Source of the DNA: Riptortus pedestris
Taxonomy: Eukaryota > Arthropoda > Insecta > Hemiptera > Alydidae
Direction: 5' to 3'
DNA length: 64,000 bases
NCBI GenBank assembly: GCA_019009955.1
Contig: CM032232.1
Span: 74,936,501-75,000,500 of the forward strand
Of this stretch, positions 36,201-51,200 are shown piece by piece; the first letter of the stretch is position 1; every line of letters starts with the position of its first letter. The notes under the pieces are model-generated. The model worked only from the letters and a program-made list of their open reading frames with translations. It was not told where the DNA came from and ran no database searches. The position numbers were made by a program, and so were the translations under genes.

Positions 36201-39200
36201 AGTTTTAAGAACTTGAAATTCATGCTCTATTGTAATTTCATTTATTTATTTACTTTTTCTGTATAACAATTTTTATTATTCTCATTGTTAAGAGTTGCAA
36301 TATCTATATTTCAATCACTTTATTTTCAAAACTTTGGACTGTTGTGCTGTACTGGGTGGTCTGTTCTAATATCACTTCCCAGTTGTTTTCCCTGTTGGCA
36401 TTGTAGGGCCTTTTAAATCTAGGGACAATAAGGGATACATGATGAGGGTTTTACAGTATGAATTCTACATGAATCCCCTGTTAACCAAGGAGGCTTTTTT
36501 TCACATCACAGTATAAATATTAGCATATAATAAACAAATAAAAATAATAAATTTATTTATAAAAACTTTTTCCTGGTGACAGATTTTTGCCTCAGGAAGT
36601 ACTCAGTTCCCATAGATATTTCGTAGGCTGATATTGAATAGAATTGTAAGCCTAGTTACTTAATCTGTATTTGTAAAATATTTATTGTCTTTTGAGAATG
36701 TGTTGTCTGTATCCAGTAGCCTAGCTATAACTGGATCCTGAATAGCTATTTCTAAATCATTGTTATTTCTCATAGGTAGCATCATGTGTTATATTTCAGA
36801 ATAAAATTGACTGCAGTAAAAATTTGATTTGTGAACTTTTGGTAAATTTTATTCCATACATGTAGCTTAAGCATTAAATTAAGTTGAGATGCTCTTCAAA
36901 ACTTAAGAATATTTCTGTTAATGGAGATTGGCTTGTAACCCTACTTAAATGTTTATTAATCAGTTATTCTGTTTACAAATAGGAAATTTCTTCATAGTCA
37001 TGATATCATTAATTTCTTATGAAAGAGTAATCAATGTTTTATGTCTTGCCTGTTACGTAAAATGCTAACATTGCTTGGATGTTATATTAACATTAACAGA
37101 TATTTGAGTATAATTTCATTTTGATTATCTCATTTTTAATTTACTAGGTGTTTCAATATATACTTATGTATGTCATAATGACTTTATAATTAAAATTAAT
37201 ATTTATCAATGCCAAACAAATGGGACTGGTCTAACTTAATATTTTAGATGGAATATTAACATTTATTACACAAATTTTCCATCATTCGCAGTAGCTCTAC
37301 TTGACCAACATAGGAGTTTTAAACCTTCTCTGGGACGTGTCTTCTAAATCTCTCTGCTGCTCAGAAGCCTTTTCAGTATATGGGACTGCAGTATAGAAGT
37401 TATTTCCAGACCGAATTAATATTTTTTTTTTCACACAAACATACTGTAACATTATGTTCTTTTAAAGTATATACAAAAGTTTAGGTAGAGGGTGAGAGCA
37501 GACCCATCGTCTAATTGGTTGGTTATTCATATTCCTCTGCTCGGTCTTTGAGAATCGTTTAATTGTAATGACCCACTATCGACTTTTCTAACAATTTAAG
37601 AAGAGGATTGATCATAGAAGATATGTACTAGACATATATAAAAGTTTATATGTATAAGTCTCTGTGTTTTTTGTGTGCAATTCCACATGCACACTCATTT
37701 TGTAGAATTAAGACACACACAAAACACTAAATTTTAAATATTCTGTAACATATTATTTACATTTTTATAAATTACAAATCTCATAAAGCATGGCTGGTTT
37801 ACTTTATCAGGTAATGTTCAGTTTCATTGGGAGCATTCTGATTTAGTAACTAATTAATTGTTGGTTTCAATTGAGGATTATGTTACTTTCTGTGGGATAG
37901 TTTTTCAAGGTAAACAATTCTTCATATAAAGTTTGAGAAGTATATGAGAAATTAAGCCCCCTTTCTCAACTAAGTTACTTGGAAATATTTTCTTAAAAAG
38001 TCGGTCCCATAGGAGCTACATAATTAGGGGTTTTTCTTAGGTGTCTAGAATTGAGGGAACGTATTTTAGTTTCTTCAGTCAAATAATATTGTCTAGGAGC
38101 CAATACTACACTGAAATAAAACATGACTGTCTTCAGATTTTGGACTCTATAAAGTCAACTAGTAGAATGTTAAATAAAACCAAATTATCCTGTAATTTTG
38201 TTGACATATGTACTGTGAAGAAGGTACAATAGCACACTCTAGTACCTAGAACAATTACTAAAAAAAGCTATTAGTACTCTCAACAAAAGCAATCTATAAT
38301 AACAATAAAACCGAATAATGGACTAATGACTCAAACAAAAAAATATATAACTAATAGGATATATTTTAAATTAAACTGCATTAATAATTTCATTAAATAA
38401 TAAATTCACCTGTCACCTTAGAAATTATAATTGATGCAACAACACTATTACAGCTATATAAAACAAGATATTTACTTCTACATTGCAGTTTGGCTTCTCT
38501 GAAATTTTGAAGGACTTTTTGTGTAATTTTGTCAAGTGAGCAACCCTAATTTCTAATTTTATAAAGAAAAGCATTAAAATCACCTGTGTATCATTAATTT
38601 GCGCCCAAATATTACATAAAAATAAAGCTTTTGTAAATTAAATTTGCAACAAAATTGATTATATGGCATTTTTCAATCCAGCTTATAATAACGGAGATAT
38701 TTTGAATTTTCAATTTAACTCCCCCTGGGCATTTTCTCACTGTTAGTGAATTCAGTCTTTTTTCTCCGGATAGAAGTTTAAATATTATGTTTGGTTTGAA
38801 TATCTCAACATTTTCGACTGCTAGAGAGGGAACAGACAAACAATCTACATATATATTATATGTGTATACATATCAATTTTTAAAATTAAAACTGATGTTT
38901 TTGGCACTCATTTACTATGATTCATGAAGAGTTGAAGGAATTTTTTTGTGATTTTGTCATGTGAGCAATCTCAAACCTACTTTTTCTAAAACAATTTCTA
39001 AAATACACTCAAGTACAAATTCCTGTGACACTTTTAGTAAACTTGCTTCCCTTTATTTTCATGTATGAAGAAGGTCGAATATCCTAAATGTTGTTTCTGA
39101 TATTTTTATTATTTTTTTTTTTTTTTTTTTCAGGACACTGAGTTCCCAGGAGTTGTAGCAAGGCCAATTGGTGAGTTTCGAAGTACTGCTGATTACCAAT

Positions 39201-42200
39201 ACCAGTTACTTAGGTGCAATGTTGATCTTTTGAGGATAATTCAACTTGGATTGACTTTTTTGGATGAAAATGGAAAAACACCTGCCGGACCTTACAGTAC
39301 GTGGCAGTTCAACTTCAAATTTAATTTAGCGTAAGTGCAGATTGGTGCAGATTCCACAAAATCCATATCCTCCCTTAATTTATATTTAGTTTATTGTTTA
39401 GCATATACTTAATATAATTACTAAATTTTAAGTTGATTTTATGTGTTCCTATCCAGCTAAAGGAGTATAAAAAGAGCTTGTTATTGCTTAGCAACAATTT
39501 TTTTTGCATCATGTTTTGGAGTCTCAGTAGGTTACTAGTGTTAGAAATGGATGAATCACATATGGTCTCACAACATTAACATCTCTGAGAGTGATCACTG
39601 ATTACTGTAACTGGTGTATTATTATAAAAATAAATGCTTGTGCACATCAGGACTACTTTTATTCTCATATCACTGTACTTAATAGATTATAACGGCTTTT
39701 AAAAAAATTGTTAAGACCCCTCGTTCACTTTAATATTGAAGTATAATCAAAAATATTGATTTGAAGTCGAGGATTAAAACTTATTTTTTGCATTAGGGAA
39801 ACATTTTTGAATTGACTAGGTCCTTTCATACTTGGGTTATTTAAAATTCCAGATAAATTCACTACCAAATGCTTTTTTCACAACTCTGACTTGTTAATGG
39901 CGGGTTGATCATTGCAACGTGTGCTTATTAAGGTCAGTTTTCATTTACCATATCATATATCATACATATGGTTTGGTATAGCAAAACTGTAGTCGAGTTA
40001 GAATATTCTCTCTTCTAAAATTTCTGACAGCTCCCGAGGCTTTAGTGTCTTTTAATTTCATATGACTTGTTTGTTATCGGATTCCATTTGAGTTGCCAAT
40101 TAGTGTAGATTGTTTATTTAAGGTTTGAGGAATAATATTTCAGGTTGTTATGACGAACATATTTTGACTCTGATCCCTTTATTAGTAACCCTTCTTCCAG
40201 ATTACCAACTCATTTATTTTATTTGTTTTGTAAAGCTTAAAGCTTTGTCAGAGAATTTATGTGTAATGCTTGACTAGAACTGATCATAAGATGTAAATCC
40301 CCTGATGAGTCCTTTTCATCATATGCATAGTCCTTTTTGAAGTTGTTTCAATTAATCCATTTTGTGAGCATATTTCTTTTATGGGCTCAATAATTTATTG
40401 ATGAATGGGATTAATTGCTATAAACAATAGTAGTGGACTAAGTGCATTCCTTTTTTGATTACAGTTTAAAGAAGACTGCAGTGTGCACTGTAAGAATGCG
40501 TTTTTAACAACTATTACCTTATTCTGGAGTAGGAAACTTCAGTAATATTGATTTCTAACCTGACATGGTTTTCCGTGGTGCCTCATTCTAGTCTAAAACC
40601 ATTCTGAAAAGGCATATGCAAGCCCTTTACGTTCATTTGCCAAAGTCATTTTAAGAAATCGTTGCTTTGTATCACAATCAAATCTCTATTTTTTGTTATT
40701 TCTGTAAAATTAAAAGTTAAGTTTTTTAAAATAAATATTTCGTCAATATATCATTTGACTTTTATATATAGTTAGTTATTTCTTTACGATAAGCAACATT
40801 CATTGATTAAAATGTGTATTTCAGGGAAGACATGTATGCTCAAGACAGTATAGACCTTCTTCAGAATTCAGGAATTCAATTCAAGAAGCATGAGGAGGAT
40901 GGCATTGACCCGATTGACTTTGCAGAACTCCTTATGACATCAGGAATTGTCTTAATGGAAAATATAAAGTGGCTTTCTTTTCACAGGTAATCGAATGCTT
41001 TATAATTATAGGAATAACTGTCGTTTAGAGGACATGTACTAAAGATAACTTAATTCTGTTGGGAATATTTAATTCCATTTCATTGTTTATTTTACACTGA
41101 AAACTATGGATCCTTTTACAATATTTTAAATTCATAAATTGTATTTAAAGAGGACACATCAGAATATAACAACATGGTTAAATGGGAATATCAGGCAGAT
41201 TTTGTCTTGCTTTGCATATCATTGTAAATGACAAAAGTAATGAAACATCAGTTAATGGGGAGTGGAGTCCATTGAGACTGTAAACTTTATGATATTTCTT
41301 TTTATAGAGTGGTCTGTGAGTTCATAGCTGTTTCCTCCTTTTTTACAATATATGACATGATAACATTTTTTTTTAATTGTTTCTCCGACATAAATTGTTT
41401 TAAAATTAGTCTAGTTCGTTTTTTTTTTTTTAGAAAAATAAATATCAGGAAGGCACTTTCATTTTTCATTCTTAATGTCAATTCTTCGAACAGTCCAGAT
41501 TCTGGTCCATCAGACTTTGATATTTCTAACACTGCTTATGAAAGTTTAGGATTTTGTAAACTTCTCTTAAATAGTTTTAAAATATTTTATAAATAATTGC
41601 AGCATAATTCAACCTCATTTTCTTTTTTAGTGGATATGATTTCGGATATCTTTTAAAACTGTTGACAAACCAAAACCTTCCTAATGATGAAAGTGAATTT
41701 TTTGAACTTCTGAAGATCTATTTTCCAACTGTTTATGATGTAAAAGTAAGTATTGTCAAATAAATACTAATATTTGAGAATTGAAGTTTTTCCATGAATT
41801 ACTTAAATAGTTTAAGAAAATACTCTTAGGATAAATGATACATAGAAATGTATAATTGAATATAGATGGAAAATATCTATTCTCCATATTCAGAAAATAT
41901 AAATTTATTTAATGTTATGTCAACTATGAGTAAGTTACTCCAGAACCGAAACAGTGCCTGATCTTACTACAATTAGTAAAACAGATCGTTTCTGTTTACA
42001 CAGTTTTTGATAACTATTATAAATATTGTTTGCCTCTAACCTTGCCCTTATCCTTGTCTACAGATGCCGATTGTTTTTGTAGCTTATCATTGGTTAAAAC
42101 AGTAGTACACTTTAATTATATCAACTTTTATTAATTTACTGTGTGAAAAGTTGTTGCTTCTTGAATAAATAACAAAAATAATAAATTGTCTCTGAGAGGT

Positions 42201-45200
42201 TTACCGTGTTAACAATGTAAAGAAGAGGATACACTTGATATTCTATATTGTTAGTTTTAAATAATTTAAAAAGTATGTAATTTAAAAAGAGTATTTGTAA
42301 AAAGCATGTAATTAAAAAAAGTATTTATAAAAACATATTTGTCAGTTTTTTTGTTTATTTGTTTTTATTATTCATAGCCTGCATAAAAGTAAATTAAATT
42401 AGAATAAATGTTTTCCACACATTTTTGTTCAACCCACATCAACATTAGGATAACCAACAAGAGGTATTTCCTTTGTTTATTCTATTAAAATGAAGTGAGT
42501 AATATTAGTCGTATTCTTATTACTAAAACAAAAAAAAAAATCAACAGAAGCTCTAATTTTCACAAAATGCTTCATCCCCAATCTCAAAGTGAATGAAAAG
42601 TAGATGACAAATTAACCAGTAAAGGAATCTCTTTAGGGGCTGTTTTAACTTTTAGGGATAATTTTAATAATTTCAAAATAAATTATAAAAAAAAATGAAT
42701 ATCCATTTTTAATAACTAATTACTGACATCGAAAATCATGATCTAAAGGCTATGCCTTGTAGTTGAAACCATTGTGTTCTAATGGAAGCTGTTCTTTTCA
42801 TATTACTGTACTCACCATAATCAATTAAATGCTTTAAGTCTTCAAAATAGGGTTTTCTAGATCTTCCTCTTCCCCTACGCCCAAGGACCTTACCTTCAAA
42901 ATTTAAACATCCATCAGAACGTGGAATATATACTAGATAATATTTCTATTTGAACTGGAGTAAAGGATTAGTTTAAACCCAAAAATGTAAATTTACTCCA
43001 ATGAAGCTAAAAATAGGCTATGTAACTAAAGTATCCCTATTGTTTAGATATTAGTTTTGGCTAACAAATAAATTTGTATGGGAAAAGTAATAGGAAATGT
43101 ATTATGGAAAGTGGACTTGTTCTGTCACAACCAATAGATAAATCACTTAAAACAGTAATAATAAATAATGATTAATAAAATGGAGTCAAAGATGATTTAA
43201 ATAAGATATGAAAATTGAAGACAATAATGAAAAGATAACAACTAAATCCAACATGTAATATTTATTAACAATCATTTAATTTTATCAACTTAAAATTACT
43301 CAATATAGAGAATGGAATTATGTGAATAATAGAAGAAAAGATTCATGTTATGAAAAATAAGAAAAGAGCTTAATTAAAGCATAAATTAAATATCCATACC
43401 TTCATATCTTAAGTTTAAAACTATCAATCTTTGAATTTGATATAAATATAATTATTTTAAAATCAGCTGTTATTAAATCTGCTTTGGGAACCTCAGTGAT
43501 ATAATTACCTGCTCTAGCTGGTATAATAATGTTAATTGATTTAGTGTAATTGACAGCATCTGATCAATTATTTTTTTTGGAACATGTAATGGCAAATTCT
43601 CTTTATAGGTTATAATGGAGGGAGGCATTGACCCCCTAACCTGCCTTGAAATTTATAGGACAGAAAATAGAGACTTCAAGCAAATAAAGGAGTTTTAATG
43701 ATGTTCTTTGCTATTAATCTAGGAAGAAGTTTTTATAGTTACGCAGAAAATGATTAATGGGGCTATTTTTATATCTTGTTTAAATCTTCTTTGGCTCTAT
43801 TTTATTAATCATTATTTATTATTACTGTTTTAAGTGATTTATCTATTGGTTGTGACAGAACAAGTCCACTTTCCATAATACATTTCCTATTGCTTTTCTC
43901 ATACAAATTTATTTCTTAACCAAAACTAATATCTAAACAATAGGGATACTTTAGTTACTTAGCCTATTTTTAGCTTCATTCACCACCAATTAAAAAAAAA
44001 CATTTTTTTCATTGCAAACTTTATTCAAAGTGCCCTACATGTTTCCTGGCTTACTTGCCACCTCTTCTAATCCATTACTGAAGTGCTCGTATCCCTCTTA
44101 CACTTGTTGCAACTGTCCTTACTGAGGAGTTAGTTGATACGCTAGTCAACAGGTGGGGAATCTGCTTAGTTAACGCAGCCCCTGCGTGATGGATTTTTTT
44201 TTTCTTCTGATTATCCTTGTCCTTTAACTGTGCCAATTTACTGGTACCATGCCAAACTGGTGGCAATGCTTGCAATGGCTCTATAATGCCATCGGTCTTT
44301 CCCTGTTTTAACTAATGCCTAGATTCTAGCTCTTAGGTGGGTATTCTATTGGACTGTATTCTTACTCGTAAGTCTACAGCCAACTAATATTTTGCATAAG
44401 GCTTTAGAAATAGTAAGGTCTGGATGTCAAGAGGCTTTAACGAGTGCTGGCAGGTTCATTTATATAGATTTGTCATTCATATTTCTCTTGTGAACTTTGA
44501 ATTGAAGTAACAGAATATTGTATTTATCATTTTCAAGGTGTGTCTCATTCATTTCATGTATGTAAGTCATCCTTTCACTTTGGATTTTATGATAAATTTC
44601 ATCTGCTGATTTCGAATAAACAATAGATCATAATATGATAGATCCATGATGAAATAATAAATTATACTCTTAGAAGTTAAAAGTTCTCCTCTTTTAGTCG
44701 GACTTCGATCCAATATACAGTATTCAAGTAATACTAGTCTTCAACCTTTTTTTGCAATGATCTTTAAATTTTACAGTGGTGAATCTCATGTAGACAAAAT
44801 TATTAAAACAATTTCCAAAATCTTATAAGGATTTTTAAATAAAAATACGTCAATAATAAACAAATTCCTCAAAATAATCACACTCTCTGTATTCTTTACC
44901 TCATTGTGAGTTTATTATATTTACCTTTGATTTTATATTCTTTTCAGTATCTGATGAAAAGTTGTAAAAATCTTAAAGGAGGGTTGCAGGAAGTTGCTGA
45001 TCAGTTGGAATTGACGAGGGTTGGGCCACAACATCAAGCTGGGTCAGATTCATTGCTTACAGGCATGGCATTTTTTAAAATGAGAGAGGTAAACCTATTT
45101 TATTAATGGATAAATTTACTACAAGTATTTTTTTTTTGTTTTGTTTTCCTTTCTGCTTATTTAATTAGACCGATCTTTCTTAGTATATTTTATTGTGTAT

Positions 45201-48200
45201 ACAGCATGCTGGCACTTTTCATCTTTTGTGCAAATCTTTTCTTTCTGTAATTGTATTTCTTCTTATTTATTTTATATCTATACAGGGTGTTCAGCATAAG
45301 ACTTCTGAAACTCGAGAGTATCATATTAAACTAAAAATATAATGAAAAAGTATAATTTGAATCTCATCAGTTTTGGGAATATAGTTAATTTTGTGGTTTT
45401 TGTTAGATATTACACAGTTTTATATATCATTATTTGTGTTACTTGTCTTGTTAAACACATAAAGTGGTAATTGTATGAATACTAACAAGTTTATATTAGT
45501 CATAGAAGTGGAAATAAATATCATTTTCCATTGAAATATAAAGGTTGTATTACCTTAGCATGGTACGAAACAATATGATTTGATTCTGCTCACTCGTCAT
45601 ATGTTACCAATGAGTATCATGTAGTGATGTGAAATCACAAGGATTAATTTTAATTTCGTTAACATAAGTTTCAAAGAACAAGAAGAAAGGCATTAGCATA
45701 ATCATAGATCAATACGTTTTAAACCAGGTGCTAACCTGTATATAGCCCATCCCAGTTAGCCGTAGTAGCATCAAGTCTTTGTTGATAAGTAACATAATAG
45801 GACATTTAAACACTGTAAGGTTAGATAAAAGATGTTTTTTTTTTATTTATAATAGTAAAAGTTATATACATAGTTGTACCATTCATTGGCCATTAATTTT
45901 ATGTTTTGTATGGTATCCCTCTCTCTTTGGGCCCAGTCATTTTGTTAAGGCTAGAGGAATATTACGTGTTGATCGAATTTATGCACAAGATAATGCCTAT
46001 AAATAGTCAAACTATAGAAGACTATTAAGAGATGGTCTCTAACAATTTAGGCTCAAGATTGGTTTGCTCTTAAACGTCAACTTCCTGGTTTTTTTTTTTT
46101 TATTGTTAGCTAATTTCATTCAAAAGGCATGGAGAAACTGCTGCATTGACTTGTGACCCACTTCTCTTGTCCTTTACTGAAATTGATGAACGATTCACTC
46201 ATCTTAAAAACAACTACAAGGTGTAGCTTTTTAAAACAAGGACGTCAATATGAATAAATCCTTTGACCAACTTCAAAGTTTTAATTATTTGAAAATAACA
46301 TTAAAACCTAATTAAACATTCACTTGGCTCTCCTTTCTTACTTTGTACATGATTTCCTTCATTGAAAATCCTATCAAGGAGGTGCTGCATTACCTAAGCA
46401 AATTTCACATTCAAAATTCTCTAATAAACATCTTTGATGTATTTACAAAAACCATGCAAAGTTGAAATGCAGTTCCATCAATAAATACAGCCTCTCTTAA
46501 ATTTCCTTTGATTCAGTTTCCCCCTGCCCCCCCCCACTTGAACTTTATTTATTATAAAATAGTTTAAAGTATTGTCTTTGTAACCACCAAATCAAAATAG
46601 TTCTATAAAAATATTAAAACTTTTAATAGGTTAATTGTATACTCATTCGAACCTAGGTCATTTTCATCATCTACTAAGTAGGATTGGTGAATATTGGAAG
46701 AAAGTTTTAAAAATCACACCATGAGTTGAGTATAATTACGTTCTTTCTAAAGAAATCTGCTAAACGCCTATTAAGGAGTATTGGTCCTCAACCTAGCTTA
46801 CCATGTATTTGATGAACCTTTGGTATAAAGACATATGAAGTTTGTGTCTTTAGCATTTTTATTTATAGCCCACTTACATTTTTTCCTAGACTTAATAGTT
46901 TTACAATTAAATATATTTTGTTGATAAGAGTCAATTTCTTGATTTTAAAAGTTAAAGTTGAATAAATGAATTATAAAGTTAAAATACAATTCTCAAGTAA
47001 AAGAGTATGCAACTAATACTGTGATTTGTCACATATGTACAAACCCGACTACTGAATATTATGCACAACACCCTGCACATTTTATTATTATTTTCTTATC
47101 AAATCATTTTTAACCTTTTTCATTTCCTTTAATTTGAATAATTGAAATTGTAAGTTGATTCCTCTAGTTCATCTTTTCATACTTCATATATAAAAGGTAT
47201 GCCTTTATATATTTTATCAGGAATAATCAAGGGTCAAAACAAATAATTATTGGTGTATGGATAATAAAAAGAAATTAAATTGGACTTTCAGTTATTGACT
47301 TAAAAATATTATTCATTATTTAAACAAGTGAATATACATTACATTATCCTTCTCAATTTTTTATTTTAGAATAATAAAGTTTTTGATGAGAAGCAAAAAT
47401 CATGGGGCAAAAGTAATAGATTAAGACATCTTGAACACTTCATATACTTAACATCTTTAATTCATAATATTGCCTGAATGATACACACATGCACACACAC
47501 ACTACAATAAAAATCAAGTATTTTATTTTGTGTACTTCTACATTGATAATTCTTTAATAATTGAATCAAAAGTTAGTCATAATAAATTTGTAAATTATTA
47601 TGCAGCCCTAAAATTATTGTAATTTATTCTGCTGGAAAAATAAATTTATTTACTTACAATTATTTCTTGTGACTTTGCCCGATAGTGTTATATTTGCCTA
47701 CCAGAAGTACTATATGGTATAACGAATATTTATAAATTAATATTGCAGTTGATATAAACAGTGTAGATTTATTATTAACAAACTCAGGAGGAATGTTCCT
47801 CTAGTGGTCTTCTTATCCTCTCTTAACTCCAGCTCTCTTTATACTGTAGTCTTGGGCAATTATTAAATAAATTAACAATTACAGTCAGTTAACGCTTATT
47901 TAATGTTTAATCAAAGTGCTGTAAATTTGAGTCCCTGTGAGACACCACCTGAGCATAAATATCTCAATACACTTAAACTATATTTCATATTACTGTAGGC
48001 TTATTGGGAGTGATTTTTACACAGCACTTTGTATTTTACCATTTGAACAGATTGCCTAGAGATGGAGTTTTACTACTAATTCTTCTTCTTCTCTACCAGT
48101 CTTAAACTGGGGACATGCATGAATTTTGAAAACAAATTTAGTGAAACGACCAGCTTCAAATGATTAATAAATGCTATAGTGTATTCTTCTGTGCTGCCCT

Positions 48201-51200
48201 TTCATTAATTAACCCTTTGCTGGTGGTCTGTCACAGTGAGAAGGGGGGTGAGCTCCTACACAAGTAAACTGCTTTGCAGCCTGTGCTCTCCCTCTTTTCC
48301 AGTTAAAACTGGTGAGCAGTTAAAGGGAAATAAGGTGTAAGGAGTCCTTCCAATTATCAGAGTTCTAAGAAGGTGCATTTATTACTCCTTCCAGGAGATA
48401 GGCTAAGACCTTAGTTCATTTAGCTTTGGTGGTTCCAGTTCCAAGAGTCCCCAGTCATCCCTCTCAGTTACACAACCCTTGTCAAGTATCTTTACCCCTT
48501 GAGACATTTTATGATGTCTGCATTCCTGGGATTTATCCCAATTCAATAATGATACTATATTGTATAAGAAGATTTAAAACAAAATAATAATTATAAGATT
48601 TAGGTCTTAAAAAAATTAAGCATTTAAAATAGTTTATTATATTATAACAGGGGTTAAAAGTTGTTTTCAAGTAATATTCCGAAGCCTGCCAAAAGACAGG
48701 CGAGACACAATGGCTCCATAAACAACATTCACAATAATACAATGCTGAAACACAATCTGTCTTATTTAAGATTAAATTAGTACAGATGCAGTCTATCCAA
48801 GAATGGCTGACAAAGAGTTTGAAAATCAGATAATTTTCTGCTACATATTATTGAGTTCTCAGCTTGCAGCAGCCTGGCATTGAACTTCTGTAGCTATAAA
48901 CCATGGAAAAAACCTTGGATGTGCTGAGTCTGGGAATGAGTTTTTCAATTCCTCCAACACGCTTACCAGTGAAGAAAATAATCACCTTTGACAAATGGCT
49001 CTGGGCAGCATGCACAAGAAGCAGCAGATATAATCCACCTTGAAACAATAATACCTGCTACAAAATGTAAGGCGCCTTGACAAAATGTAACTGTAGCCCA
49101 GCCAGGAAGTAAGGAAAGATTTAAAAAGTCCGTCACGTAGGAGCTGCGTAAACTAAGCAGATTTCAGCAGTTTTACAATAGAGAAATATGCCTAATAACA
49201 ACAGTAGTAGTGAAGAATCTCTAAACCTATTCACGAGGGATGAACAGTTACGGAAACGGCCGCCCTAACTCTCGGCGGAAAGTCCCGAACATAGACGACT
49301 CCTGCTGACCACACACACACACACACACAATACAAATGCAAATATCTCGGTTAATATTCAAGATACAGAATAAATGTATAGAGCAATATTTATAGTAAAT
49401 TTAATACACTTTTTCGATAGTAAAGGAGATATTTCGAATTTTCGAAAATCCCCCCCCCCTCCCACTGGTTCGTTAAATTTCTATTAAAATATGTTAGATA
49501 CCGTATAACAAAAAACCTTATCTTTATTAGAACTAAATAACATATAAAACATAATGTAGAACTAAATACTGCATGTATGGTTAGACACTACTCGCCCCAG
49601 TAACATACGGAAACAAGCATCAAGGACCCTGCATGAGCAGTCGGGGCTAAGATAAAACAAAGAATCAGGGGACTGGAAAAGAAAAGTTCAACTACTGAGA
49701 AAAGTAAACTCATTGCATAAAATCCTTAGTCCCACCTTGGCTAGAAGAGGGTGGTAACCTGTAGATAACTCATCCCAGTTAGCCATAGTAACAAAAAGCG
49801 GATGTTAATAAATAATAATAATAAATAAAAACAACATATTTAACTATGATAGCCCTTAAATAATAATGGTATTTAATATTTTATCTGGCTGTTGAATTTT
49901 TCCCCTGTTATATAAAAACATCATAACTGCCACCCTCCTACTAAGGAACTTAATGGATGAATAAGGTGTAATAGGGAGGGGGGGGTAATAGTTAATATAA
50001 TGAAGAAAGAAACAGCAAAGCTTTACTCAAAAGTCGCAATAACCACTATGTAATGATGAATAGGGAAAAAGAGCTTCTGCAGAGTTTCCCGAAATTGGGC
50101 AATTGCTATTCACCTAATTAATAGATTTCATTTTCAAAGGGCTCATAGAATTATTCACAAATCTAAAATTATATCAAGTAAAAAAATTCCAAAAATATCA
50201 TGAAAATGGGGTTGTTTCTTCAAAAAATGTATAGAATTCATTACAATTGTTATCATTAATTACTAGAAGATGGATACAATTTTAAATCGTGTGATTTTCT
50301 TAAATATTTACTTGGTGAATAATTACCCCTTAAATTTTATGTGTAATAAGATGCAAGTACTTTACAGCTCCTAAGTAAATTGAAATTACCCAAGTCTCTA
50401 TGTCAAATAATAAAATAAAAACTTAAATAGAATGATTAGCCGGACTAAAGAATAAAATAAACAATAATATATATAAGGTTTAAAGGTAATTCAATGTTTC
50501 ATTCTATCTCCAGTTTTACCCTATCTAGATATTATATTTTAAATCTATCCTTCCTTAATTTAAAGGTCGGAAGTTATTGATTTAATTAGTATTACACTCC
50601 CTTATTTTGGAGTATCACTTAAAGTAAAATATTTCTGTACAATTTATCTGTAAGAGAGTCAGTAATTTAACGAATATGGTTTCTCCATGAAATATATCTC
50701 TTCTATTTAAATCAGAACATACTTTATTTCTCATATCTTTCTCCTTAATAGAGTTCTCTACATTCAATCCTTACTCAATATTTCTTCATAATAGATTCTT
50801 ACTCTTCTAATTGTTATTATTTTTATGTTGATTTTTTGTGTACTAATTTTATAGGCGGGGATTGTAATAATTACTAATAGTGTAAGAGAGATACTAACAA
50901 CCTACTCCGATAACTCCGACCCTTAAGTGATTTTGTGCCCAACTTTTCTCGAGTTTTGTTGTGATAACAAAAGGATGGTAAAAATATAATATCATAGGTA
51001 GGTGAGTTCCTCTCCTTCCGATTTTTTTTTTCCTTTCCGTTTTTCTTGTAATCAGGACAAATGGATCTAAATTTTGAAACTTTTATTAATTTTTATTCTA
51101 TGAAAAGAAATTTTGAAGATGAATAGATAGCTCTTTCAGATATACTTATATGTATATCAGAATTTATGAATTAATTATTTGGGGAGGGAGGGTTTGTGGT

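Larger units (their letters stand above)
27760..39133 (+). other. Pop2 intron, 11.4 kb
   Basis: The largest intron. It contains a reverse family A copy with a 97-bp tandem duplication (28655-29637), a (CA)n (30222-30270), a family A fragment at 38560-38860, and a T-rich acceptor tract. From 29640 to 38550 I see no gene, RNA or recognised repeat family. A 91-codon open frame at 32178-32453 has no splice context or family resemblance. Confidence 0.5.
41746..44947 (+). other. Pop2 intron with LINE remnant and long inverted repeat
   Basis: 3.2 kb. Contains a LINE 3' remnant (42742-42905), a 981-bp element with 210-bp inverted arms (43000-43980), a hairpin-family fragment (44000-44155) and a family A head (44155-44195). 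The rest shows nothing recognisable. Confidence 0.5.
45283..47075. mobile_element. possible mariner-like element, decayed
   Basis: The left end CAGGGTGTTCAGCATAAG follows a TA, and the right end reads (in reverse) CAGGGTGTTGTGCATAAT. The two share CAGGGTGTT and GCATAA at the same spacing, and CAGGGTGTTC is a common mariner/IS630 terminus. No transposase motif was found inside and the right-hand flank is CA rather than TA, so the pairing of the ends is uncertain. Confidence 0.35.

Noticed and set aside
48220..48340. GC-richer block with CTTTGCTGGTGGTCTG and CCAGTTAAAACTGG
   Set aside because: A small palindrome is present, but no second copy in the window and no family recognised, so it was not called as an element.
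48848..49048. 66-codon minus-strand open frame with a hydrophobic start
   Set aside because: No family resemblance that I can name and no supporting signals; may be an old mobile fragment.
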